40,970 bases of DNA, from positions 1 to 40,970 of the forward strand of contig NZ_BFBX01000025.1 of NCBI RefSeq assembly GCF_003851045.1, read 5' to 3'. Shown here one piece after another: positions 8,636 to 15,677 of this stretch; the first letter of the stretch is position 1, and every line of letters begins with the position of its first letter. This DNA comes from Paenibacillus sp. 598K (GTDB taxonomy: Bacteria > Bacillota > Bacilli > Paenibacillales > Paenibacillaceae). The notes below the pieces were generated by a model. The model did not search any database, was not told where the DNA came from, and worked only from the letters and a program-made list of their open reading frames with translations. The position numbers and the translations under genes were made by a program.

Positions 8636-9814
8636 CTACAGCTTCATGCGCCGAGCGAACTCGGCGAATCGTGCGCCGTACTGCTCCGGCGTCTGTTCCG
8701 CTCGGCGGCTCAGCGGGAATGCGCCCAGCCGCCCGAGCTGCTGCTCCAGATGGAGCTGCAACGACTGCGCCTCGCGGTCGCCGCCGACGACCCAGACCGC
8801 TGCAGGCCGATCAGCCCATAAGCCGCCTGTGCCCGCCGCCCGCACCGCCTGCCATGCTGCCAGGCCCGCTTCCGTCAGCTCGCCGTCCTCTGTATGAACG
8901 ACGATCAGCGTCGCATCCCCTTCTCGCAGCCGCCGCTCGATCTCAGCCGTCTCCGCTTCTCCTGTCCCGGCTTCCGCTGGCATGACGGTTCGAACACCTT
9001 GCGCTTGTGTCAGAAAACCTAATATTGACGAGACTTCCGTTTGCGCCTGATCGCACGTACCCAGCGTCATGACGGCAACCGTCACCTCCTCCGTCGCATC
9101 TACGGCAGCGTCGGAGCCAGCGTCAGACTTCTCGGCGACGACGCTCGAAGCCTCCTCCATTGAAGCGCCCGCCGTCCCTCGCGGCATCGCACCGTAGAGC
9201 GCCAGTTGGAGTATCGCATCTGTGCAGGCGTTCAGGATATCCTGCTCCCCGCCGAGATCAGTCTCGTCTCCGAGGAACAGCGCCAGCGACTGGCTGTTCA
9301 GCAGCAGCAGCCGATCCATCATGCCCCAGATCAGCGTCAGCAGCGCGCGCTCGTTGAGCTGCCCGGCCAGCTTTCCCTGCTGCTTCCAGCGCTCGAGCAC
9401 CTTGAACTTGTCATGTACATCCTTCTCCCAGTACTGGTGGATATAATGCTCATAGATGCCCATATTGATGAGACTCTCCCATTGGAAGATACGTACCATG
9501 TTCAGGTTGCTGCGCTTGAATTCGAAATGCTTGCGAATATAGGCCGCCAGCACTCGCTCCGGGTCGTCGCCGTCCCATACCGCCTCGCGCACATGCTGCT
9601 CCCATAGTCCGAACAGCCGCTCCAGCACCCCGCGGTACAGGTTCTCCTTGGATTCAAAATAATAGCTGATCAAGGCCACATTGACGTCCGCTGCCTCAGC
9701 AATGTCGCTTACCCGAGTTCCCGCATAGCCGTTCTGTGCAAATTGCTCCTCGGCCGCCAGCAGGATTCGTTCCTGCGTGCTAGCCTTCTCCTCCTGCATC
9801 GTCTGTGCCGTCAA
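8636..9814 (-). CDS. TetR/AcrR-family regulator with an extra C-terminal domain
   Basis: This 392-residue protein is about twice the usual TetR length. Residues 13-60 form the TetR DNA-binding domain (TQERILLAAEEQFAQNGYAG, then VSDIAEAADVNVALISYYF with KENLY). Residues 60-210 look like the helical ligand/dimer domain. A low-complexity Ala/Ser/Glu linker (about 215-243) leads to a third part (244-392) with alternating strand/helix character: VTVAVMTLGTCDQ, ATLIVVHTEDG, AAVWVVGGD. This suggests a Rossmann/flavodoxin-like fold, though the usual flavin motifs are absent. The start is TTG at 9812-9814, 8 nt after GGGAGG; the next ATG (9799) has no ribosome-binding site. The protein is probably an autorepressor (two matching sites flank its promoter) and likely controls the hyu operon that follows. 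Confidence 0.85.
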   Translation of the reverse strand: MTAQTMQEEKASTQERILLAAEEQFAQNGYAGTRVSDIAEAADVNVALISYYFESKENLYRGVLERLFGLWEQHVREAVWDGDDPERVLAAYIRKHFEFKRSNLNMVRIFQWESLINMGIYEHYIHQYWEKDVHDKFKVLERWKQQGKLAGQLNERALLTLIWGMMDRLLLLNSQSLALFLGDETDLGGEQDILNACTDAILQLALYGAMPRGTAGASMEEASSVVAEKSDAGSDAAVDATEEVTVAVMTLGTCDQAQTEVSSILGFLTQAQGVRTVMPAEAGTGEAETAEIERRLREGDATLIVVHTEDGELTEAGLAAWQAVRAAGTGGLWADRPAAVWVVGGDREAQSLQLHLEQQLGRLGAFPLSRRAEQTPEQYGARFAEFARRMKL

Positions 9815-9832
9815 CCTCGATCCCTCCCCAAT

Positions 9833-9851
9833 TTAAATATCCATTTAACTT
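9833..9851. promoter_or_regulatory. Candidate TetR operator, copy 1
   Basis: The 19-mer TTAAATATCCATTTAACTT contains the inverted repeat TTAAAT-N4-ATTTAA. It lies just downstream of the regulator's -10 box, covering the predicted transcription start. An identical 19-mer occurs at 9927-9945, upstream of the -35 box. Two exact copies bracketing a promoter are what an autorepressor site looks like. Confidence 0.7.
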
Positions 9852-9859
9852 CTAACCCA

Positions 9860-9887
9860 ATTATAGCCGCGTTTTCATCAATGTCAA
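9860..9887 (-). promoter_or_regulatory. Consensus sigma-A promoter of the TetR-type gene
   Basis: On the minus strand the -35 box TTGACA (9882-9887) and the -10 box TATAAT (9860-9865) are both perfect, with a 16-bp spacer. The predicted start is near 9853, about 40 nt before the TTG start codon. Such a strong promoter implies tight repression by the flanking operators. Confidence 0.8.
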
Positions 9888-9926
9888 TATATCTTACGTA
9901 AAATATTGATATTTTCTCGAAATCAC

Positions 9927-9945
9927 TTAAATATCCATTTAACTT
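9927..9945. promoter_or_regulatory. Candidate TetR operator, copy 2
   Basis: This is an exact second copy of TTAAATATCCATTTAACTT, 94 bp from the first (about nine helical turns) and upstream of the -35 box. The spacing on one DNA face would allow two bound dimers to interact across the promoter. The rest of the 9815-10161 gap holds no credible gene, only AT-rich sequence and the terminator at 10090-10127. Confidence 0.65.
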
Positions 9946-10089
9946 CCCTGATATCCTCCATTAACCTTACACAAAACGATCAATACATAACACGTACCTA
10001 TCGTATCACTAGCCAATACCACCGAACTAGCAGTCCCACTGCCCACGCTTGTAACCTCATCGGCAAGCGCTCGCTGATTAAATGCAACA

Positions 10090-10127
10090 AAAGAACGGCA
10101 CCAGGGATCATCCCGGCACCGCTCTTT
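10090..10127 (-). terminator. Intrinsic terminator after the CBM9-like gene
   Basis: Read on the minus strand, a 16-17 bp stem that includes four G-U wobbles (AAAGAGCGGTGCCGGG against CCCTGGTGCCGTTCTTT) closes on the loop ATGAT and is followed by a T-rich tail (CTTTTGTTG). The wobble positions pair only in the minus-strand RNA; on the plus strand they become A-C mismatches. The terminator therefore belongs to the operon ending at 10162. Confidence 0.7.
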
Positions 10128-10161
10128 CGTTCATCTTCCTATTCCTGATCTCTCCTGCCAG

Positions 10162-10776
10162 CTACACAAAATCAAGCCACCCGAAACGCCGAGGCACATG
10201 GTAATCGACTGCGCCTGTCGGCGACCAGGCCCAATAATGCCGCTGACCGTCAGGCTCCGCGTCGATGCGGTATGCGTTCCAACGCCAGGATGTGCCGCGA
10301 GTCGGCGGCGCGGCGAAGTTCGCAAACGGGACGCCGATGACATAGACGCGTACGGATGCCTCCTCTGCGCATGACGTATACAGTCCCTCCGCATCCCATG
10401 CGGTGTCGACGCTGATCGATCCCTGCCCGTCATTGTCGATGATCGCATCGAAGATCACGCCGCGCGGGCTCAGCTCGAGCTCGAGGTAGCGCGCACCCGC
10501 GCCGGACTCGTCGAGGAACACCTCGACCACATCCTCCTCGTAGATCGGATCGTCTCGCTGCTCCATCGTCGCTACGATATAATCGTCCTCGCACTCAAAC
10601 CGGAACCACACCGTGTCGTCCGTCCAGCACGCCTTGACTTGTGTAGCCAGTCGCGGGTTGCTGCCATCCACCGTATCGACCAGCGCTATCGGCGGCAAAG
10701 CCGTCCAATCCGACGCGGTCGGCTCGCCTTGTACATAGTTGCAGTTGTAACGGATGTTAACTCCTCCTTCGTTCAT
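10162..10776 (-). CDS. CBM9-like/DOMON-fold protein, function unknown
   Basis: This 204-residue protein without a signal peptide resembles carbohydrate-binding-module-9-like (DOMON-type beta-sandwich) proteins. It shows the pattern W-P-P-I-x-L-V-D near the start, then KACWTDDTVWFRFECEDDYI, EEDVVEVFLDESG, YLELELSPRGVIFDA and a closing RWNAYRIDAEPDG. This is the conserved order in which a bound sugar or other ligand contacts one face. The stop of the upstream nucleotidyltransferase overlaps its ATG by one base (TGATG), and it lacks its own Shine-Dalgarno upstream, so it is translated by coupling. A cytosolic CBM9-like protein tied to an aminoglycoside-modifying enzyme is unusual. A role in ligand binding is only inferred; no catalytic motif is visible. 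Confidence 0.75.
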   Translation of the reverse strand: MNEGGVNIRYNCNYVQGEPTASDWTALPPIALVDTVDGSNPRLATQVKACWTDDTVWFRFECEDDYIVATMEQRDDPIYEEDVVEVFLDESGAGARYLELELSPRGVIFDAIIDNDGQGSISVDTAWDAEGLYTSCAEEASVRVYVIGVPFANFAAPPTRGTSWRWNAYRIDAEPDGQRHYWAWSPTGAVDYHVPRRFGWLDFV

Positions 10777-11546
10777 CAAAACGGAATGCGAGCGCTGCGG
10801 ATCTTATAGCTATGCTCGCCCGCCCACTTCACCAGACCGCTCCATAGCCGCTCGCAGGCGGAGACGATAGCCGCAGGCTCGGACAGCTCGCCGGACATCG
10901 TCATCCGCATCACCTCATCCAGCCCTTCGGGGCGATCCGGCAGCTGCGAGGCCTCCGGCAGCACCATCGCGCCCGTGGAGAAGATCGCGCGATGATGCAA
11001 GCCGACCAGCATCGCCCCATACTGGGCAAACTCCATCGCCAGATAAGGCAAGTAGGTGGCCGGACCATGATAGCCGGCGTTGCGCAGCTTGCCGATGAAT
11101 TCGTACATCTCTCCCACCAGCACCGCCTCGATCGCGGCCTTGAACTGCTGCGGCGTCGGCGACTCGGCAGCGGCTTGCAGTCTAGGGAAGAAGCTATGCG
11201 GGTCATATAGACTTCGCTGCGAAAAGTAGGGCCCGTGTGTGAGCGGCCAATCGCCCTCGACCGTCGCAGCCATGTCCAGGAGCAGGTCGGCGCGCAGGAC
11301 ATTAACCTCCGCCTTCCATGGGCCTGCCGACCACTCGTAGCTATAGTCGACGGGCTCATCCGTCTCGCTCAGGACGCAGAGCATCTCGATGTCCGAGAAC
11401 GGGCCGTCGGTGCCTCTGGCCATCGAGCCGTAGACGCCGATAGCCAGGATGCGCTCGCCATACACCTCATGCAGTCTCGCAGCAATGTCGTCGCAGATTT
11501 GCAGTCGTTCCTGTCGTGATTGGGTTACCGGTCCATTCGTAAGCAT
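10776..11546 (-). CDS. ANT(4')-like aminoglycoside O-nucleotidyltransferase
   Basis: This 256-residue protein matches the kanamycin nucleotidyltransferase family (ANT(4')-I) along its length. It has the nucleotidyltransferase core GVYGSMARGTDGPFSDIEM (Gly40-Ser41, Asp52, Glu54), a third acid at Glu80 (PWKAEVNV), and the catalytic-base region VGEMYEFIGKLRN with Glu149 and Lys153, corresponding to Asp49, Glu51, Glu76, Glu145 and Lys149 of the staphylococcal enzyme as I recall it. Even the C-terminus RIPF is shared. The enzyme would transfer a nucleotide from ATP or GTP to the 4'-hydroxyl of aminoglycosides in the cytoplasm. Its ATG has AAGGGAG about 10 nt upstream. It is the first gene of a two-gene unit with the CBM9-like protein. 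Family membership is clear; resistance activity and substrate range are inferred. Confidence 0.88.
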   Translation of the reverse strand: MLTNGPVTQSRQERLQICDDIAARLHEVYGERILAIGVYGSMARGTDGPFSDIEMLCVLSETDEPVDYSYEWSAGPWKAEVNVLRADLLLDMAATVEGDWPLTHGPYFSQRSLYDPHSFFPRLQAAAESPTPQQFKAAIEAVLVGEMYEFIGKLRNAGYHGPATYLPYLAMEFAQYGAMLVGLHHRAIFSTGAMVLPEASQLPDRPEGLDEVMRMTMSGELSEPAAIVSACERLWSGLVKWAGEHSYKIRSARIPF

Positions 11547-11616
11547 ACGCGTACATCTCCCTTGTTTTTAGGCTTGGGCGACTAACGACCATAGCTGCGA
11601 ATGGCGGGGCACGGGC

Positions 11617-11643
11617 TTAACGAGGTACTTTGGCAGGCTGCAT
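11617..11643 (-). CDS. Possible 8-codon leader peptide upstream of the nucleotidyltransferase gene
   Basis: On the minus strand GAGGAGG lies 8 nt before an ATG at 11641-11643 that opens the mini-frame MQPAKVPR followed by TAA. It sits 70 nt upstream of the ANT(4')-like start. Antibiotic-resistance genes in Firmicutes often have such leaders for translation attenuation, but I could not find a clear hairpin that hides the downstream ribosome-binding site. The remainder of the 11547-11790 gap shows no other gene; a CCTGC-GTC-GCAGG stem lies at about 11685-11697. Confidence 0.35.
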   Translation of the reverse strand: MQPAKVPR

Positions 11644-11790
11644 CTGGCTTTCCTCCTCAGCATTATTAAGACGATTGTACAGCACCTGCGTCGCAGGCGC
11701 TAGCTCGCATCAGCCCCAGGCGAATCCTTAGCAGAGATGTCGGGGAGCGCCCAGCCGAGCGGAACGACCAGTCGTTCACTCCGCAGCCGC

Positions 11791-12486
11791 TCACTCCGCG
11801 TCGACGAAGAATAGCACCGTGCCGTAATAGGTCATGAACCGCTTGTAGTCCTCGTTACCCTCCATCATGACGATGCTCGGGAAGGCATTGACCTTGGACG
11901 CCCTCAGCGCGCCCAGCAGCTCGCGCTGCTCCGGGCAGCAGAACTGTCCGCCGCTGTACGAGATGAGGAGCGGCGGATGCTCGGAGCGATCCCGGGCACC
12001 CGTCGTCTGTCGCTCCGCCCCTGCCTCCTCCTGCTCCCGCTGGATCAGCCGGATCGGGAACTTGACGACGCCGATATAACGCGTCAGCGATGTCTCGACT
12101 TCGGGGACAGCGCGGGCAGGCAGAGTCAGCGACCGGCAGCATTCGACCCATTCCTCCAGCAGCCCGGCCCGGGCATAGGCGACCGCCGAGGCTACCGTGG
12201 ACGCATACGTCAGGTGATGCTCGCTCTTTTTGGCGTAGACGATTTTTTTGATCGAATCGAGCGAGAGGCAGTATTGGTCCGCCAGCTCCGATACGGTCAT
12301 ACCGTGGGCATACTTGTTGCGGATCATCCGGTTGCGGCGGATCAGCTGCTCCCGGTAGCCCGAGGCCTCGCCCCATGCTTTTTTGTCGGCTCCCTTGGGG
12401 ATATACAGCAGCTTGCCTGCCGCATACTGCTGCACCTCCCGCAAGAGCGCTTCGGGCAGGATGTCGCCCGCGTTCTCGTATTTCAT
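11791..12486 (-). CDS. CD3324-type (Mor-like) regulator with an unknown C-terminal domain
   Basis: The first ~90 of 231 residues match the CD3324 family of Mor-like regulators: MKYENAGDILPEALLREVQQYAAGKLLYIP, then a basic region RNRMIRNKYAHGMTVSELADQYCLSLDSIKKIVYAKK that forms a helix-turn-helix. Family members usually end there. This one continues for ~140 residues with no match I recognise; the tail includes a two-cysteine motif FCCPEQRELLGALRA and strands SIVMMEGN and YGTVLFFVD. The ATG at 12484-12486 has AAGGTGA 7 nt upstream. A longer frame to 13059 overlaps the next gene in a different phase and is rejected. It lies 56 nt downstream of the APH-like gene on the same strand and may be co-transcribed with it. 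Confidence 0.75.
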   Translation of the reverse strand: MKYENAGDILPEALLREVQQYAAGKLLYIPKGADKKAWGEASGYREQLIRRNRMIRNKYAHGMTVSELADQYCLSLDSIKKIVYAKKSEHHLTYASTVASAVAYARAGLLEEWVECCRSLTLPARAVPEVETSLTRYIGVVKFPIRLIQREQEEAGAERQTTGARDRSEHPPLLISYSGGQFCCPEQRELLGALRASKVNAFPSIVMMEGNEDYKRFMTYYGTVLFFVDAE

Positions 12487-12542
12487 CGGATCACCTTCTA
12501 TGTGAGCGTCGTCCTCACTTATAATGCGTCGCGAACAACCTC

Positions 12543-13247
12543 TTATAGCGCGTCCAGTCGGCCCTTCAGCTCGCGCATCGAGGTCATGATCGAGGCACAG
12601 GACACCTCGTCGTCGATGGAGGCGTGCCAGCGCAGCGTATCCAGCCCTTTGTAATAGCCCATGCACAGGAAGCGCTCGCGGAAATCCGGGATGTCGATCC
12701 CCCGCTGCCTCGCATAGGCGTGCAGACGCTCCGGGATGAGCAGATACGGCTTGTTGAGATCCATGATGGCGAAGTCCAGCAGGCCATCTGCGATCCCGGA
12801 GCGGCTCCAGTCGGGGAAGCCGATCTGCGACTTGCCGTCTGTCCTCATATGCACAAAGAAGGTATTGTTGTACACCAGGTAGCGGCGACCCTCGCAGTAG
12901 GGGATCAACGGCAGCATCTCCGCATAATAGTGCTCGAAAAACGACCGGTCCAGCACCGTCGTCTCGAACAGCTCGCGCCAGTTGTACCAGTACCCCTCGC
13001 GATCCTCGGCGAAGGTGTCCGTCAGATAGGTCCGGCAATCGGCATACCTCGTCCGGCAATCCTCATCGAACTCCCCGTAGCCCGCGATCCCGGACAGATC
13101 GGACTGGTGTATGCTCATAATCTTGTCGAAAAACAGCTCCTGCATCGCTGCAAATTGGTCCGGACTCAGCTCGTCGGCGACAAATCCGGTCGGCGTCATA
13201 TCCACCTCGGCAGACAGCAGCGCCTTGATGATCGTGTCTTTACTCAT
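12543..13247 (-). CDS. Aminoglycoside-phosphotransferase-like C-lobe protein, probably catalytically dead
   Basis: This 234-residue protein looks like the C-lobe of the APH/choline-kinase-like fold: IHQSDLSGIAGYGEFDED (46-63), YWYNWRELFETTVL, then the region equivalent to the Brenner loop (LVYNNTFFVHM, 124-134) and FPDWSRSGIADGLLDFAIMD (144-163). In active members the loop reads HGDLHxGN; here the catalytic Asp is replaced (Tyr-Asn-Asn), while the metal Asp (Asp146) and the structural Asp158 remain. The ATP-binding N-lobe is missing. The ATG at 13245-13247 has GGAG 9 nt upstream. It could be a remnant of a larger kinase or a pseudokinase with a binding role. The intact 234-codon frame and good ribosome-binding site argue against simple decay. 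Confidence 0.65.
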   Translation of the reverse strand: MSKDTIIKALLSAEVDMTPTGFVADELSPDQFAAMQELFFDKIMSIHQSDLSGIAGYGEFDEDCRTRYADCRTYLTDTFAEDREGYWYNWRELFETTVLDRSFFEHYYAEMLPLIPYCEGRRYLVYNNTFFVHMRTDGKSQIGFPDWSRSGIADGLLDFAIMDLNKPYLLIPERLHAYARQRGIDIPDFRERFLCMGYYKGLDTLRWHASIDDEVSCASIMTSMRELKGRLDAL

Positions 13248-13532
13248 GCTACATCGCTCCATTCTCTTGGCAGCCTCCTGCCATGATACTCAGATGCGCA
13301 TCTGATTCACCCTGAGGATACCACGAGCCGCGTTGCCATTATAGACCGCGATCAAGTATAGCGAAGATTACACTGCGGCGGGGACTGCGCCAGCAAGCGG
13401 CGGAGATCCGCCTCTACCGCGACCCTATACCCGCCGTGCATGCCGATCGATCATCTTACAACTTATGGGCTGACAGCGCCGAGGGGATCGCGTAAAGTGA
13501 ATAGCGTAAGATCAATTCAGGAATGGTGGTGC

Positions 13533-14519
13533 ATGAGGATGCTTCATACCGTGAACCAATTCGTCGCCTACCCGGGCGAGCATTGCGAGACAACCGCGGT
13601 CGGCAATCTGCTCCAGCACAACGGTATTCGACTCGCCGAGCCTTTGCTGTTCGGATTGGGGCATGGGCTAGGCTTCATCTACTGGGATGCCAAGAGCATG
13701 GAGATCCCCTTCGTCGGGGGAAGGATCAAGGCTGACCTGCTGACAGAGAATCTCGCTGCGCGGCTCGGTCTGACCGTCCATACCCAGGAGACATCGTCTG
13801 TCGACAAGGCTTGGCAGCAGGTACAGCGGCATATCGAGCGCGGGGTGCCGGTTGGCCTGAAGCTGGATTGCTACGATCTGGATTACTTCACGAGCAAGGT
13901 GCACTTCGCCGGGCATTATGCCGTGCTGTATGGCTACGACGAACAATATGCGTACATGGCGGATACGAGTCAGCAAGGCGGCCTCGTCCAGACGCGTCTG
14001 TCTGGTCTGGCCCAGGCGAGAAGCGCCAAGGGTCCGATGAGCTCGCGCAATCGCTCCTTTACGCTGGAGCCCCCGGACGCGCTGCCGCCGCTCGGCCCTG
14101 CCATGCGGGCTGCCCTGACGGCTAATGCGCAGGACTACCTGCATCCGAAAATTCGCAATATCGGCTACAAAGGGATCGCCAAGCTGAGCAAAGAGATCCT
14201 CGCCTGGCCGGATCGTCTGAGCGATCCGCAGCGTGAACTGTCCCTGATCGCCAGCCTCATGGAACGAGGCGGCACTGGCGGAGCGCTCTTCCGCAATCTG
14301 TATCGGGACTTCCTGCGCGCCTGCGCCGAGCAGCTCGGCGAGACGTCCATCGAGCAAGCCTATCGCGCCTTCGTCGAGATCGCGCCGCTCTGGGTGAGCG
14401 TCTCCGATGCGATCGATCGCGCCGGCAGGACAGGCGAGCTGCAGGAGCTGGGACAAGCCTCCCGTCTGCTCCTCGAGCTCGCGGACCGAGAGCGGGCAGC
14501 GATGACGCTGCTCCTCTGA
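13533..14519 (+). CDS. BtrH-like (butirosin acyltransferase type) protein
   Basis: This 328-residue protein shows the butirosin-biosynthesis-H N-terminal signature: YPGEHCETTAVGNLLQHNG (13-31), LLFGLGHGLGFIYW (38-51), PFVGGR, then HFAGHYAVLYGYD (124-136) and MADTS. The Cys18, His128 and Asp144 pattern resembles a papain/C39-like acyl-transfer triad. The C-terminal half matches the domain that usually accompanies it (DUF4872-like). In butirosin producers BtrH transfers an acyl side chain from carrier protein to ribostamycin, but relatives occur widely in Firmicutes outside such clusters, often near peptide-like products. I start at 13533 (AGGA 9 nt upstream); an upstream ATG at 13440 lacks a ribosome-binding site. 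No carrier protein or synthetase gene lies in the window. The 285-base gap before the gene holds a TATAAT-like box on the minus strand at 13338-13343 and nothing else clear. Confidence 0.75.
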   Translation: MRMLHTVNQFVAYPGEHCETTAVGNLLQHNGIRLAEPLLFGLGHGLGFIYWDAKSMEIPFVGGRIKADLLTENLAARLGLTVHTQETSSVDKAWQQVQRHIERGVPVGLKLDCYDLDYFTSKVHFAGHYAVLYGYDEQYAYMADTSQQGGLVQTRLSGLAQARSAKGPMSSRNRSFTLEPPDALPPLGPAMRAALTANAQDYLHPKIRNIGYKGIAKLSKEILAWPDRLSDPQRELSLIASLMERGGTGGALFRNLYRDFLRACAEQLGETSIEQAYRAFVEIAPLWVSVSDAIDRAGRTGELQELGQASRLLLELADRERAAMTLLL

Positions 14520-14535
14520 GAGCGTCAGCCTCGAT

Positions 14536-15672
14536 TCAGCATGCTGAGCTCGCCGCTGCGGTCCTGACCGGAGTGATGAGATAGAGCAAGGAAGCCGGCT
14601 GCGGTGCGGGCACGATGACCAGCGGGCGCGAGTGACCCGCGTACCGCAGCCGGACCTGCTCGCTATCGTTGTGACGCAGCAGCTCGAAGAGCAGCTTGCC
14701 GTTGAGCGATAAGGCGAAGGCTTCGCCCTCTGTCGCGAGGGTCGGCAGCCGCTGCTCCATATCTCCAACCTCCGCCGTACGAGCTAGCAGCGTCAAGCCC
14801 TCGACCGTAGCCGTTAGCCGGATGACGCCGCCATCTCCCAGTACGGATGCGCACTCGATAGCGGACAGCAACCGGCGGGTGTCGACGACGATCTCGCTCG
14901 CATAGGAGGACGGGATGACATGATCGAGCGAGGGGAACACTCCCTCGATCAGCGCCGACTCGAGCTGCAAGCCCGGCATGCGGAAGCGAATGCGACTCGG
15001 ACTGAGCCGCAGCTCTGTCGTGCCTTCGCATGGCAGCATCCGCGACAGCTCTTGCAGATGTCTGGCCGGGACGACCCCCTCCATACGAGCGTATCGCTGC
15101 CCCTCCAGGCGCAGCGTCCGGGACGCAAGGCGGATGCCGTCGGAAGCGGCGAGGCGCAGCGCATCTCCCTCGCACACGAGAGAGACGCCTGTCAGCACAG
15201 GACGCTGCTCCGATGTGGACGCCGCCGTCGCCACCTCGCCGATCGCCGACTTCAATCGCAAGTTGTCGATGACGAGGCCCGCATCGGCATAGCCCGCGCC
15301 TCCATCGCCCGGGTATTCGCTCGCCTCCATGCCGCATAGCCGGATACGAGCTGTGCCGGAGGACACTGTGACGAGGCCCGGCTCTCGCTGCTCGAGGACG
15401 AGGAGATCGCCATCGAGCTTGCGCAGCACCTCATAGCCATACCGCGCCGGGAGCACAACAGCTCCGGTGCGGCGCACGACGACTGTCTGATCGGCTGCCA
15501 GCAGCTCGCAAGCGATGGTCAGACTCGTGCTGGAGGCCGTCAGTCGGAGGCCCTCTTGCTGTGCGCAGAGGCGGACGCCCTGCAAGATCGGCAGCGGAGC
15601 ATTGGCCGACACGGCACGCATCGCCTGCTGCCATGCGCGCAGCAGCAGCTCCCGGCTAACCTCTACCAGCAT
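14536..15672 (-). CDS. DNA sliding clamp (beta subunit) paralogue
   Basis: At 378 residues the length is typical of DnaN. The N-terminus MLVEVSRELLLRAWQQAMRA with LPILQGVRL matches the first clamp domain, the middle has LRLAASDGIRLASRTL with VVPARHLQELSRML, and the C-terminus ends LYLITPVRT, close to the conserved LILPVRT of bacterial clamps. It is unlikely to be the housekeeping dnaN: no dnaA, recF or gyrB is adjacent and the sequence is diverged. The ATG at 15670-15672 follows the stop of the RHH gene by 5 nt with AGGTGA upstream, so the two are coupled. It converges with the BtrH-like gene, with 16 nt between stops. A second clamp could serve a specialised polymerase or bind partners without replicating DNA; which one is unknown. 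Confidence 0.85.
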   Translation of the reverse strand: MLVEVSRELLLRAWQQAMRAVSANAPLPILQGVRLCAQQEGLRLTASSTSLTIACELLAADQTVVVRRTGAVVLPARYGYEVLRKLDGDLLVLEQREPGLVTVSSGTARIRLCGMEASEYPGDGGAGYADAGLVIDNLRLKSAIGEVATAASTSEQRPVLTGVSLVCEGDALRLAASDGIRLASRTLRLEGQRYARMEGVVPARHLQELSRMLPCEGTTELRLSPSRIRFRMPGLQLESALIEGVFPSLDHVIPSSYASEIVVDTRRLLSAIECASVLGDGGVIRLTATVEGLTLLARTAEVGDMEQRLPTLATEGEAFALSLNGKLLFELLRHNDSEQVRLRYAGHSRPLVIVPAPQPASLLYLITPVRTAAASSAC

Positions 15673-15677
15673 AGCGC

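Noticed and set aside
9906..10148. 80-codon plus-strand frame between the TetR-type and CBM9-like genes
   Set aside because: It has no ribosome-binding site, low-complexity Ser/Thr composition, and spans an operator and a terminator of the opposite strand.
11791..13059. 422-codon minus-strand frame beginning upstream of the CD3324-type gene
   Set aside because: The first part overlaps the APH-like gene in a different phase and has no family match; the internal ATG at 12486 starts the recognisable domain with a good ribosome-binding site.
13668..14768. 366-codon minus-strand open frame
   Set aside because: It is antisense to the BtrH-like gene and runs into the sliding-clamp gene in another frame; there are no recognisable motifs.
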